Assembly (NCBI GenBank): GCA_016721765.1
Contig: JADKHO010000001.1
Coordinates: 1,228,001 to 1,292,000, forward strand
DNA length: 64,000 bases
Direction of reading: 5' to 3'
Source of the DNA: Bacteroidota bacterium
GTDB lineage: Bacteria; Bacteroidota; Bacteroidia; UBA4408
Below the pieces are notes generated by a model. That model was not told the origin of the DNA. It did not search any database and saw only the letters and a program-made list of their open reading frames with translations. Below are positions 25,601-30,012 of the stretch, in pieces. Each line of letters starts with the position of its first letter. Within the stretch, counting starts at the first letter, position 1. A program made the translations under genes and the position numbers.

Positions 25601-26868
25601 TCAATGCAAATGGAACATTTACGTATACACCAACCAATGGATTTGCAGGTGTGGATTCATTTATCTACAATTTATGCGACAACCGAACTCCTCCGGGTTG
25701 TGATACAGCTATAGTATTTATTTATGTGGGCAACATCGCTCCGGTAGCAACAGTTGATCATTATTCAACTCCAACAAATATTGCATTAGCTGGTACCTCT
25801 GTATTAGTAAATGACTTTGATGCAAACAATGATCCGTTAACCATTACAGTAATTTCAACTACCACTAACGGAACCTTGGTAATGAATGCAAATGGTACAT
25901 TTACCTACACTCCCAACAATGCTTTCACCGGTCCGGATAGCTTTATTTATCAAATATGTGATAATGGAAATCCGGTATTATGCGATACTGCAATTGTTTT
26001 CATTGACGTATTAAATGCACCGCCTGTAGCAATTACAGATACCTATGTGGGTGCACTTAATACAACAACTAGCGCGGCAACAGTATTTGTAAACGACAGT
26101 GATTTAAATGGTGATCCATTTACAATTGGCCTTGTGGATAGCACAAAAAATGGAGCCTTATTCATTAACGCAAATGGAACATTCCTTTACACGCCGGCAA
26201 ATGGGTTCTGTGGTACGGATAATTTCATTTATAAAATAACCGATACGCATGGTGACTTCGATACGGCAATTGTATTTATTGTTATTAATTGCGCTCCAAT
26301 TGGTATTGATCATTACGACACAACTTCGGTTAACGTAAATATTACCAATGATGTGCCGGATGAAAACCTATTGTTTGGTGTTACCGATCCGGATGGCGAC
26401 AATATATTTGTAACTCCGGTTGTAGATGCACTTACCGATTTGGGTGGTACAATTACAATTGATTCATTAGGTAACTATTCATACACTCCACCATACAATG
26501 TTACAAGTGGAGATGACTTCTTTGTATTCACTATTTGTGATGACGGAATCCCGAAAATCTGTGTAAACTACACGTTACATATCCACATCACTCCTGTCTT
26601 CTATCCGGGTGGTTTCTCACCTAATGGCGACGGTGTGAACGACTTCCTGGTAATTAGTGGTGCAGAATCATTACGTGTTGGATTAACGGTATTTAACCGT
26701 TGGGGCAACAGAGTATTTGAGGACTTGAACTACAAAAACACTTGGAATGGAAGCGCGAACAAGGGAGTTGTTATAGGCGAAGGTTTGCCGGATGGAACCT
26801 ATTGGTACATTGTTGATTTGTTTGATGGTAAAAAACCTGAAATACATTTATTAACCATCAAACGATAA
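3814..26868 (+). CDS. SprB-like giant T9SS cell-surface adhesin, main part (type B sorting domain)
   Basis: A 7,684-residue frame that continues the preceding fragment; true in-frame reading starts at about 3804 and the GTG at 3814 is not a natural start. Domains: 83-residue Ig/PKD-like repeats (residues 1-3272), two diverged copies (3273-3437), 43 cadherin-like tandem-95 repeats of about 96 residues with DxDPEGD-type calcium motifs (3438-7592), and a gliding-motility type B T9SS sorting domain (7593-7684) with GGFSPNGDGVND and VFNRWGNRVFED. Such proteins cross the outer membrane by T9SS; F. johnsoniae SprB (about 6,500 residues) is a mobile gliding adhesin. Together with the upstream part this one is over 8,900 residues and has no N-terminus in view. 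A PorP/SprF gene starts 21 bases downstream, as in sprB loci. A role in gliding or attachment is inferred. Repeat copy number depends on assembly quality. Confidence 0.85.
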   Translation: MTGLTTGVNTFVWTITNGTCTPSTDAITINVDQLPTVADAGIDQTICSPTATLAANTPAIGTGAWTVTAGTATVTDPLDPNSGVTGLTTGVNTFTWTITNGTCTPSTDAITINVDQLPTVADAGIDQTICSPTATLAANTPAIGTGAWTVTAGTATVTDPLDPNSGVTGLTTGVNTFTWTITNGTCTPSTDAITINVDQLPTVADAGIDQTICSPTATLAANTPTVGTGAWTVTAGTGVVTTPSSPTSGVTGLTTGVNTFVWTITNGTCTPSTDAITINVDQLPTTSNAGIDQTICSPTATLAANTPTIGTGAWTVTAGTGVVTTPSSPTSGVTGLSTGVNTFTWTITNGTCTPSTDAITINVDQLPTTSNAGIDQTICSPTATLAANTPTVGTGAWTVTAGTGVVTTPSSPTSGVTGLTTGVNTFVWTITNGTCTPSTDAITINVDQLPTASNAGIDQTICSPTATLAANTPTVGTGAWTVTAGTGVVTTPSSPTSGVTGLTTGVNTFVWTITNGTCTPSTDAITINVDQLPTASNAGIDQTICSPTATLAANTPVIGTGAWTVTAGTATVTDPLDPNSGVTGLTTGVNTFTWTITNGTCTPSTDAITINVDQLPTTSNAGIDQTICSPTATLAANTPAIGTGAWTVTAGTGVVTTPSSPTSGVTGLSTGVNTFTWTITNGTCTPSTDAITINVDQLPTTSNAGIDQTICSPTATLAANTPTVGTGAWTVTAGTGVVTTPSSPTSGVTGLTTGVNTFVWTITNGTCTPSTDAITINVDQLPTTSNAGIDQTICSPTATLAANTPTVGTGAWTVTAGTATVTDPLDPNSGVTGLTTGVNTFTWTITNGTCTPSTDAITINVDQLPTTSNAGIDQTICSPTATLAANTPTVGIGAWTVTAGTGVVTAPSSPTSGVTGLSTGVNTFVWTITNGTCTPSADAITINVDQLPTVADAGIDQTICSPTATLAANTPAIGTGAWTVTAGTATVTDPLDPNSGVTGLTTGVNTFVWTITNGTCTPSTDAITINVDQLPTVADAGIDQTICSPTATLAANTPTVGTGAWTVTAGTGVVSTPSSPTSGVTGLTTGVNTFVWTITNGTCTPSTDAITINVDQLPTTSNAGIDQTICSPTATLAANTPTIGTGAWTVTAGTGVVTTPSSPTSGVTGLTTGVNTFTWTITNGTCTPSTDAITINVDQLPTTSNAGIDQTICSPTATLAANTPAIGTGAWTVTAGTGVVTTPSSPTSGVTGLSTGVNTFTWTITNGTCTPSADAITINVDQLPTTSNAGIDQTICSPTATLAANTPVVGTGSWTVTAGTGVVTTPSSPTSGVTGLSTGVNTFVWTITNGTCTPSTDAITINVDQLPTVADAGIDQTICSPTATLAANTPAIGTGAWTVTAGTATVTDPLDPNSGVTGLTTGVNTFTWTITNGTCTPSADAITINVDQLPTVADAGIDQTICSPTATLAANTPAVGTGAWTVTVGTATVTDPLDPNSGVTGLTTGVNTFVWTITNGTCTPSTDAITINVDQLPTVADAGIDQTICSPTATLAANTPTVGTGAWTVTAGTATVTDPLDPNSGVTGLTTGVNTFVWTITNGTCTPSTDAITINVDQLPTVADAGIDQTICSPTATLAANTPTVGTGAWTVTAGTATVTDPLDPNSGVTGLTTGVNTFTWTITNGTCTPSADAITINVDQLPTVADAGIDQTICSPTATLAANTPVIGTGAWTVTAGTATVTDPLDPNSGVTGLTTGVNTFTWTITNGTCTPSADAITINVDQLPTVADAGIDQTICSPTATLAANTPAIGTGAWTVTAGTATVTDPLDPNSGVTGLTTGVNTFTWTITNGTCTPSADAITINVDQLPTVADAGIDQTICSPTATLAANTPVIGTGTWTVTAGTATVTDPLDPNSGVTGLTTGVNTFVWTITNGTCTPSTDAITINVDQLPTVADAGIDQTICSPTATLAANTPAIGTGAWTVTAGTATVTDPLDPNSGVTGLTTGVNTFTWTITNGTCTPSADAITINVDQLPTVADAGIDQTICSPTATLAANTPAVGTGAWTVTAGTATVTDPLDPNSGVTGLTTGVNTFVWTITNGTCTPSTDAITINVDQLPTVADAGIDQTICSPTATLAANTPAVGTGAWTVTAGTATVTDPLDPNSGVTGLTTGVNTFVWTITNGTCTPSTDAITINVDQLPTVADAGIDQTICSPTATLAANTPVIGTGAWTVTAGTATVTDPFDPNSGVTGLTTGVNTFTWTITNGTCTPSADAITINVDQLPTVADAGIDQTICSPTATLAANTPAIGTGAWTVTAGIATVTDPLDPNSGVTGLTTGVNTFVWTITNGTCTPSTDAITINVDQLPTVADAGIDQTICSPTATLAANTPAIGTGAWTVTAGTATVTDPLDPNSGVTGLTTGVNTLVWTITNGTCTPSTDAITINVDQLPTTSNAGIDQTICSPTATLAANTPAIGTGAWTVTAGTATVTDPLDPNSGVTGLTTGVNTFTWTITNGTCTPSTDAITINVDQLPTVADAGIDQTICSPTATLAANTPAIGTGAWTVTAGTATVTDPLDPNSGVTGLTTGVNTFVWTITNGTCTPSTDAITINVDQLPTVADAGIDQTICSPTATLAANTPAVGTGAWTVTAGTATVTDPLDPNSGVTGLTTGVNTFTWTITNGTCTPSADAITINVDQLPTVADAGIDQTICSPTATLAANTPAVGAGAWTVTAGTATVTDPLDPNSGVTGLTTGVNTFVWTITNGTCTPSTDAITINVDQLPTVADAGIDQTICSPTATLAANTPAIGTGAWTVTAGTATVTDPLDPNSGVTGLTTGVNTFVWTITNGTCTPSTDAITINVDQLPTVADAGIDQTICSPTATLAANTPAIGTGAWTVTAGTATVTDPLDPNSGVTGLTTGVNTFTWTITNGTCTPSADAITINVDQLPTVADAGIDQTICSPTATLAANTPTIGTGAWTVTAGTGVVTTPSSPTSGVTGLTTGVNTFTWTITNGTCTPSTDAITINVDQLPTVADAGIDQTICSPTATLAANTPTVGTGAWTVTAGTATVTDPLDPNSGVTGLTTGVNTFVWTITNGTCTPSTDAITINVDQLPTVADAGIDQTICSPTATLAANTPTVGTGAWTVTAGTATVTDPLDPNSGVTGLTTGVNTFVWTITNGTCTPSADAITINVDQLPTVADAGIDQTICSPTATLAANTPTVGTGAWTVTAGTATVTDPLDPNSGVTGLTTGVNTFTWTITNGTCTPSADAITINVDQLPTTAIAGVDQTLCNTTNAVLAANTAVFGTGAWTVISGTGNVSNAASPTSGVTGLSLGINEFVWTITNGTCTPSADTIAITILDNTSIANAGIDQNICGSTATLAATAAVVGTGTWTVISGSAIFANANDPATSISGIAVGVNVYQWTIDNLPCSSTSDQIIVNSNCAPIAIDDSYNTNEDVILNGSTVLVNDSDPDGGVLTVNTTPVTNVTNGTLLLNANGTFTYTPNAGFNGVDTFVYTICDDGTPVLCSNATVTITVGAVNDAPVAIDDAYSTNEDVVLNGSTVLVNDSDPEGDVLTVNTTPLVNVTNGILVLNSDGTFTYTPNLNFTGIDTFTYEVCDNGIPVLCDNAVVTITVSAINDAPLAVDDNATTPEDVVLNGTTVLSNDTDPEGGILTVNTVPLVNVSNGILVLNANGTYTYTPNPNFNGTDSFTYQVCDNGVPIECSSAIVTITVTPVNDNPIAIDDAYSTNEDVVLNGSTVLVNDTDTEGDVLSVNTTPVVNVVNGILILNSDGTFTYTPNPNFVGIDSFVYQVCDNGTPVLCDNATVVITINSVNDGPIAIDDNATVAEDAVLIGASVLANDTDPDGNLLSVNTTPFVNVTNGVLVLNSNGTYTYTPNANFNGIDSFTYIVCDDGVPSLCDTAVVTITVTQVNDLPLAVNDTYTTNEDVTVNGSTVLVNDSDPENGILTVNTTPITNVSSGVLVLNSDGTFTYTPNANFNGTDSFVYQVCDDGTPIQCAQATVTITVTPVNDAPIAVDDVATVAEDGVLNGATVLVNDSDPEGDVLTVNTTPFVNVSNGVLVLNSNGTYTYTPNTNFNGIDSFTYVVCDNGIPSLCDTAIVTITVTQINDLPIALDDAYSTNEDVVLNASTVLVNDTDPEAGILTVNTTPVTNVTNGVLVLNSDGTFTYTPNLNFNGIDSFVYSVCDDGTPVQCSNATVTITVNSVNDGPIAIDDNANTLEGVTLNGTTVLINDTDPDGNNLTVNTTPFVNVTNGSLTLNANGTYTYIPNPLFNGIDTFTYIVCDDGVPSLCDTAVVTIAVGAVNNAPIAIDDAYSTNEDVVLNGTSVLLNDSDPENDALTVNTTPFVNVTNGVLVLNSDGTFTYTPNANFNGIDSFVYTVCDDGIPVQCSQATVTITVTPVNDAPLAVDDVASVNEDGILNGTTVLINDSDIEGDVLTVNTTPVTAPTNGVLVLNANGTYTYTPNANFNGTDTFSYEVCDNGIPSECDTALVTITVNPVNDSPVAIDDAYSTNEDVTLNGSTVLVNDSDPEAGILTVNTTPFVNVTNGVLILNSDGTFTYTPNANFNGIDSFVYTVCDNGTPVLCAIATVTITVNAINDAPLAVDDNYSVSEDNVLNGTTVLANDTDPEGDALTVNTTPIVAPVSGILVLNSNGTFTYTPNPNFNGTDSFVYQVCDNGSPVECSNATVFITVTPVNDTPLALDDSYSTPEDVTLNGTTVLINDTDPEGGILTVNTTPLTNTTNGVLVLNANGTFTYTPNPNFNGIDFFVYQVCDNGTPVECTSATVTITVTPTNDAPIAVDDNYIIPEDNVLNGTSVLANDTDPEGNNLSVNTTPVVAPVSGVLVLNSDGTFTYTPNANFNGSDSFVYQVCDDGTPVECSLATVFITVTPVNDAPLAVDDNASTTEDVVLNGASVLLNDSDPENDALTVNTTPVVAPVSGVLVLNANGTYTYTPNLNFNGNDSFVYSVCDNGIPSLCAQATVFITVNPVNDVPIANDDVYSTAEDNILNGASVLTNDTDPENGNLTVNTTPVTNVTNGVLVLNSDGTFTYTPNLNFNGIDFFVYDVCDDGTPVQCTQATVTITVTPVNDNPVAIDDNANTLEGVTLNGTTVLANDSDPEGDVLTVNTSPLVNVSNGTLTLNSNGNYIYTPNPLFNGFDTFTYVVCDNGIPSLCDTAVVTISVGSVNDAPIAVNDTYTTNEDVVLNGTSVLLNDSDPENDILTVNTTPVVNVANGVLVLNADGTFTYTPNANFNGTDSFVYSVCDNGIPVQCSSALVTITVTPINDNPLAIDDVATVAEDGVLNGASVLLNDSDPEGDVLTVNTTPFVAPLSGILILNANGTYTYTPNANFTGIDSFTYVVCDNGTPSECDTAVVTITVTPVNDAPIAVDDVYSTNEDVVLNGSTILVNDSDPENDVLTVNTTPIVNVVNGTLILNANGTFTYTPNANFTGIDFFIYSVCDNGIPSQCSQATVTINVDPINDAPIAVDDNATTPEDVVLNGASVLLNDADPENDALTVTTTPVIAPVNGVLVLNANGTYTYTPNANFNGSDSFVYQVCDNGTPVECSTATVFITITPVNDAPIAVDDNASTTEDVVLNGTTVLANDNDPEGGILTVNTTPVVAPISGILVLNANGTYTYTPNLNFNGTDSFVYSVCDNGIPTQCAQATVFITVNPVNDTPVAGDDVYTIAEDNVLNGSTVLANDADPENGVLTVNTTPITNVTNGTLVLNSDGTFTYTPNLNFNGVDFFVYTVCDDGVPIECTQATVTITVTPVNDAPIAIDDNANTLEGITLNGTTVLANDSDPENDVLTVNTTPLVNVSNGTLTLNGNGTYTYIPNPLFNGFDTFTYVVCDNGVPSICDTAIVTIAVGAVNNAPIAVNDVYTTPEDIVLNGNVLTNDSDPENDSLFVNTTPVVNVANGVLILNVDGTFTYTPNANYVGSDSFVYTVCDNGSPVQCSSALVTITVSAVNDAPLAVDDNATITEDAVLNGTSVLLNDSDPENDVLTVSTTPFINVANGTLLLNANGTYTYTPNLNFFGVDSFTYVVCDNGIPSLCDTAVVTITVTPINDAPFAVNDTVTVVEDNILNAASVLLNDTDVENDNLTVNTTPVINVLNGTLLLNSNGTFTYTPNPNFFGNDFFVYSVCDDGVPSQCSQATVFITVTPVNDAPVALDDNASVPEDGVLNSPTVLTNDSDPENGILTVNTTPLVNVTNGTLVLNANGTYTYTPNANFNGSDTFTYIVCDNGTPSECDTAVVTITVTPVNDAPLAVDDNYSTGFGVTLNATTVLVNDSDIDGITLTVNTIPAVNPVSGVLTLNSNGTFTYIPNPGFSGIDSFVYTVCDGGTPDECANATVFITVGNNTAPIALNDTFSVAEDNTLSIAASGVLINDSDLDNNALTVVNFDPISVNGGTVVVNANGSFTYTPFLNFNGSDSFTYVISDGFGGTDTASVIITVTPVNDAPIALDDVVSGSGGAVNGNVLPNDSDIENDSLIVNTTPVVNVSNGTLVLNADGSFTYTPNPGFTGIDTFTYAVCDDGIPSECDSAIVVITINNVAPVAVDDAYTTPSGTTLNGTSVLANDTDANGGTLTASLLTTTANGVLIFNSDGTFTYTPTVGFVGNDTLVYVVCDGGAPALCDTGIAVITVENAAPIAVTDTYNTPYATVLNGTTVLVNDVDVNGDPLSISVQQTPSNGLFTMSPNGTFTYTPNAGFSGTDTLIYQICDNAATPLCDTAIVFLIVGNASPIAVDDNYSTPFQTVLNGTTILVNDTDPNGDTLTVSVLLTTTNGVLTMNTDGTFTYTPANGFSGNDTFTYVICDANNACDTAVVTISVGNATPIAVNDTYSTPFQTVLNAATVLANDSDPNGDPLTVTVIATTTNGTLTMNANGTFTYTPNNGFAGVDTFSYTICDPNNACDTAVVTITVGNATPIAVNDTYTTPFQTVLNASTVLANDSDPNGDTLTVAVINNTTNGTLVMNANGTFTYTPNNGFTGVDTFTYSICDPNGACDTAVVTITVGNAFPIAVNDTYSTPFQTVLNGTSVLANDTDPNGDPLTVTVIANTTNGILVMNANGTFTYTPATGFTGTDTFTYTICDPNGACDTALATITVGNATPVAVNDTYSTPFQTVLNAPSVALNDTDPNGDPLSVTVVTTTANGTLVMNVNGTFTYTPNAGFSGTDTFSYSVCDPNNACDTATVTITVGNGNPIANVDNFATPFNTAISDTVITNDSDPNNDPLTVTLVSTTTNGTLVLNANGTFTYTPTNGFAGVDSFIYNLCDNRTPPGCDTAIVFIYVGNIAPVATVDHYSTPTNIALAGTSVLVNDFDANNDPLTITVISTTTNGTLVMNANGTFTYTPNNAFTGPDSFIYQICDNGNPVLCDTAIVFIDVLNAPPVAITDTYVGALNTTTSAATVFVNDSDLNGDPFTIGLVDSTKNGALFINANGTFLYTPANGFCGTDNFIYKITDTHGDFDTAIVFIVINCAPIGIDHYDTTSVNVNITNDVPDENLLFGVTDPDGDNIFVTPVVDALTDLGGTITIDSLGNYSYTPPYNVTSGDDFFVFTICDDGIPKICVNYTLHIHITPVFYPGGFSPNGDGVNDFLVISGAESLRVGLTVFNRWGNRVFEDLNYKNTWNGSANKGVVIGEGLPDGTYWYIVDLFDGKKPEIHLLTIKR
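13630..14124 (+). repeat. Two diverged copies of the 83-residue repeat
   Basis: Two units keep the framework (AGVDQTLC and AGIDQNIC, then WTVISG, then a WTI segment with a second Cys) but differ widely at DNA level from the preceding array. They form the border between the homogenised array and the cadherin-like region. This is the usual pattern when unequal exchange keeps array interiors uniform and leaves edge copies to diverge. Confidence 0.8.
14125..26589 (+). repeat. 43 cadherin-like (tandem-95/VCBS-type) repeats
   Basis: I counted 43 units by their start (APIAVDD or similar). Each runs through VLxNDSDPEGD, NANGTFTYTPN, a VCDNG..C segment and VTITVTPVND. Units are about 90-100 residues and much more diverged in DNA than the upstream array. 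The Asp-rich turns resemble calcium sites of bacterial cadherin-like domains (Big_9/VCBS-like). Most units have two Cys about eight residues apart; units 31 and 42 lack them, and the STPFQTVLN subfamily (about 24080-25460) has a shorter C-x5-C loop. Confidence 0.85.
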
Positions 26869-26889
26869 TTGATTTAAAAAGGAAATGCA

Positions 26890-27912
26890 ATGAAAAATCA
26901 AATGAAAAATTTAATCGGAATACTTGAATGCACATTTGCATTTAAGTTAAAACAGCTCATTCTACTGATGATTATAGTGCTTTCCGGTGCGGACGTGTAT
27001 GCGCAACAAGATGCAATGTATTCGCAGTATATGTTTAACGGTTTGGCCATCAATCCTGCCTATGCAGGAAGTAGAAATGTGCTTAGTGCAACAGGATTAT
27101 TTCGCAGGCAGTGGGCGGGTAAGAAAATCGAAGGTGCGCCAATAACGGAAACCTTTACTATTGATGCTCCCCTTCCTAAACGAAAAACCGGCTTGGGTTT
27201 GAATGTCGTTAACGATAAAATTGGCGTTACCAATTCACTTGCACTGGATTTGGTGTACGCATACCGTATAAAAATTAACCGTTACAAAACACTTTCCTTA
27301 GGCTTGCAAGCTGGGATTTATCAGTATAGAGCAAATTTTACCGACATTAATTTATCGCGCGATTTAGCGCTGCAACAAGATGAAGCTTTTCAAAACAACA
27401 TTAATCGTTGGGATCCTAATTTTGGATTTGGTGCTTACTATTACACTAAAATATTTTATGCAGGCTTATCGATTCCACATTTAATTAACAGTAAGCTTAT
27501 AAGCAAGCAGGATGATGCCAACAGCGCTTATGGTTTTTTAAGCGATAGCGAAAAAGCTCGACAATTTCGCCACGCATTTTTTACGATGGGCTACTTAATG
27601 AAATTTCCTAAAAAGTATTTGAAACTGAAGCCATCCATTTTAGTGAAATATGTTTATGGCGCTCCTATTGAACTCGACCTGAATGCCAACCTTTGGTTTT
27701 ATGAAAAATATGCGGTAGGATTATCTGTTAGAACTGCCGATGCTATTGCCATTTTACTCGAAGCGCAAGCAAATAAACAATGGAGATTTGGGTATTCTTA
27801 TGATTACTCTTACACCAAACTAAGAAAATACAATTCAGGCAGCCACGAAATAATGGTACGTTACGAATTCAGTTATCAAAAATCTAAACTATTAACACCA
27901 CGTTATTTTTAA
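26890..27912 (+). CDS. PorP/SprF family type IX secretion membrane protein
   Basis: 340 residues. A signal peptide with a long N-region and a hydrophobic core near residues 20-35 ends at about DVYA/QQ, followed by the family hallmarks DAMYSQYMFNGLAINPAYAGS and LFRRQWAGKKIEGAP; the rest looks like an outer-membrane beta-barrel. PorP/SprF proteins are partners of type B T9SS substrates: F. johnsoniae SprF is required for SprB to reach the surface, and PorP of P. gingivalis is a T9SS component. The gene starts 21 bases after the giant adhesin and 33 bases before the PorE-like gene, on the same strand, so the three probably form an operon. A purine-rich AAAAAGGAAATGCA precedes the ATG; an alternative ATG lies four codons in. 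Being a dedicated partner of the adhesin is inferred from linkage. Confidence 0.9.
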   Translation: MKNQMKNLIGILECTFAFKLKQLILLMIIVLSGADVYAQQDAMYSQYMFNGLAINPAYAGSRNVLSATGLFRRQWAGKKIEGAPITETFTIDAPLPKRKTGLGLNVVNDKIGVTNSLALDLVYAYRIKINRYKTLSLGLQAGIYQYRANFTDINLSRDLALQQDEAFQNNINRWDPNFGFGAYYYTKIFYAGLSIPHLINSKLISKQDDANSAYGFLSDSEKARQFRHAFFTMGYLMKFPKKYLKLKPSILVKYVYGAPIELDLNANLWFYEKYAVGLSVRTADAIAILLEAQANKQWRFGYSYDYSYTKLRKYNSGSHEIMVRYEFSYQKSKLLTPRYF

Positions 27913-27945
27913 TGCATTAGCACCAAAAGAACTATCTACTATTAT

Positions 27946-30006
27946 ATGAAAAAACACACACTGGTTATCTTGCTGTTATTGCTTTGCGCAGAAGTTAATG
28001 CACAGGATTTTAAAATTCAATTGGCAAATTCCAATTACGATAATTTTCATTATGCTGAAGCCGCTGAATTGTATGAAGATTTGTTATCAGAGGATAGCAC
28101 CAATTTTGAAGCCGTTGAAAAATTGGCGCATTCGTATCGAAAGTTACACGATACACAAAATTCGGAAAAATGGTATGGCAAATTAGTAAAGCAATTTCCG
28201 GAGAATTCAAATTTTCAATTGTATTATGCGCAAGCACTTGCCAGCAACGGAAAATACAATGAATCAAAAGATGGATACAAAGCTTTTTCTAAACTCAACG
28301 CAAACGATTCAAGAGGAGAGGTTTTTGTGTATGCCTACGAAAATCTTAATCCATTTTATGAAGATTCAACCTTGTTCACCATTAAACCGGTTGATTTTAA
28401 TACCGATCATTCAGAGTTTAGTCCGTTGTATCATAAAGATGGCTTACTCTTTGTTTCAAATCGTGAAACCTATACTGTTTTTGATAGGGTATTTGGTTGG
28501 AACAATACCCCTTATTTGGATTTGTATTTTAGAAATAATTCAGATGGAAAAATCTCCAAATTCAACAAAGAAATAAATTCAAAATACCACGAAGGCTCTG
28601 CTGTGTTTAGTAAATTGCAAGACACCATATATTTTACACGCAGTAACTATTACAATGGGAAATATAAAAAGAGTGATGAAAATATTAATAAATTAAAACT
28701 CTTTTCGGCAGTAAACAAAGAAGGTAAATGGCAAAATATCGCTTCATTTCCATTTAACGATGACCAGTATTCTTTGGGGCAACCCGCTTTATCACCTGAT
28801 AATAAAACAATTTATTTTGCCTCCGACATGCCGGGAACAAAGGGTGGCGTAGATATTTTTAAAAGCACACTCGATGCCAATAATCAATGGTCGAAGCCGG
28901 TTAATTTAGGTTTTGAAGTGAATACCGAAGGAAATGAAATGTTTCCTTATGTAGACGATAAAAACACTTTGTTCTTCTCTTCTGATGGGAGAGGAGGTTT
29001 AGGCGGATTAGATATTTTCTTTTCACGTTACCGCGATGGAAAGTATGAAGTGCCAAGAAATATTGGCTATCCCATTAGTTCTACAAAAGATGATTTCGGA
29101 ATTACAGTCAATCAAGATGAAACCGAAGGGTATTACTCCAGTAACCGACTCAACAATTTAGGCGATGATGATATCTATAAATTCAATACCATTATTCCCA
29201 TAAGCCGCATTATTACTATTCGCAGCGTAGTGTTGGATCCAACACGTAAACCAATATCAGGCGCAAGTGTAACTGTGAAAAATATTAAGTCGGGCGAATC
29301 AATGGATACACGCACCAATGAAAAAGGGAAAATTGAATTCACCTTTATGCCCAATGAAGAATATGAAATATTGGCCAATAAAAATGGCTTTAAGCAAAGT
29401 AAAATCGAAGTTACCGCCGACAGTATTTTGCGCATGAAAAACAACGATACCATTCGCATGTTAATGGAGCCGTTAAACTCCATTAACTCAGCAATTGCCA
29501 CATTAAATGCGGATTCGTTGAATGAATCAGCACTCGCCAAATTGGAAAAATCGAAAAGGGATGCAAAGAAAAAAGAAGAGCAAGTAATTGCAAAAGTAGA
29601 ACCCTCAAAAGTGGACAGCAATGGCGTGAAAACAGAGTTTAAATTGGAAAAGGATTTTGTGATTCAAGCCATTTACTACAATTTTGACAAGTCTACCATT
29701 CGCAAGGACGCAGCGCTTCAACTCGACCATGTGGTAGATATCATGAAGCAATATCCTGATATGAAAGTGGAAATGTTTTCGCATACAGATGCACGCGGTA
29801 GCAAAGGCTATAACTATAAACTATCTCAAAAAAGAGCAGTGGCATCCAAATCCTATTTAGTTCAAAAAGGGATTTCGCGCAAGCGTATAAAATCCACTTT
29901 TTATGGAGAGAAACAGCTTACAAACAAATGTGCAGATCACGTAAAATGTACTAAGGAAGAACAGCAACAAAACCGAAGAACCGAATTTAAAATTGTGTCG
30001 TATTAA
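27946..30006 (+). CDS. PorE-like TPR / beta-propeller / CRD / OmpA protein
   Basis: 686 residues. Order: signal peptide (1-19, ending VNA/Q), TPR-like helices (about 20-115), WD40-like PD40 propeller (about 130-400, with repeats such as PALSPDNKTIYFASD and FPYVDDKNTLFFSSD), a carboxypeptidase-regulatory-like domain (about 405-495), a Lys/Glu-rich linker (about 520-560) and a C-terminal OmpA peptidoglycan-binding domain (about 570-686) with YYNFDKSTIRKDA, SHTDARGS and NRRTEF. This is the architecture of PorE, a periplasmic T9SS protein thought to tie the outer-membrane machinery to peptidoglycan. Its place directly after a PorP/SprF gene fits that role. It may be an adhesin-specific paralogue rather than the core PorE, which sequence alone cannot settle. 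The 3' end faces the RNA methyltransferase gene with only 6 bases between them. Confidence 0.85.
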   Translation: MKKHTLVILLLLLCAEVNAQDFKIQLANSNYDNFHYAEAAELYEDLLSEDSTNFEAVEKLAHSYRKLHDTQNSEKWYGKLVKQFPENSNFQLYYAQALASNGKYNESKDGYKAFSKLNANDSRGEVFVYAYENLNPFYEDSTLFTIKPVDFNTDHSEFSPLYHKDGLLFVSNRETYTVFDRVFGWNNTPYLDLYFRNNSDGKISKFNKEINSKYHEGSAVFSKLQDTIYFTRSNYYNGKYKKSDENINKLKLFSAVNKEGKWQNIASFPFNDDQYSLGQPALSPDNKTIYFASDMPGTKGGVDIFKSTLDANNQWSKPVNLGFEVNTEGNEMFPYVDDKNTLFFSSDGRGGLGGLDIFFSRYRDGKYEVPRNIGYPISSTKDDFGITVNQDETEGYYSSNRLNNLGDDDIYKFNTIIPISRIITIRSVVLDPTRKPISGASVTVKNIKSGESMDTRTNEKGKIEFTFMPNEEYEILANKNGFKQSKIEVTADSILRMKNNDTIRMLMEPLNSINSAIATLNADSLNESALAKLEKSKRDAKKKEEQVIAKVEPSKVDSNGVKTEFKLEKDFVIQAIYYNFDKSTIRKDAALQLDHVVDIMKQYPDMKVEMFSHTDARGSKGYNYKLSQKRAVASKSYLVQKGISRKRIKSTFYGEKQLTNKCADHVKCTKEEQQQNRRTEFKIVSY

Positions 30007-30012
30007 TCGTTT

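Noticed and set aside
14592..25637. Minus-strand frames of 60-110 residues across the cadherin-like region
   Set aside because: Antisense shadows of the repeats; low complexity and periodic with the coding units.
29175..29621. A 148-codon minus-strand frame opposite the PorE-like gene
   Set aside because: Antisense to the CRD and linker region; no independent features.
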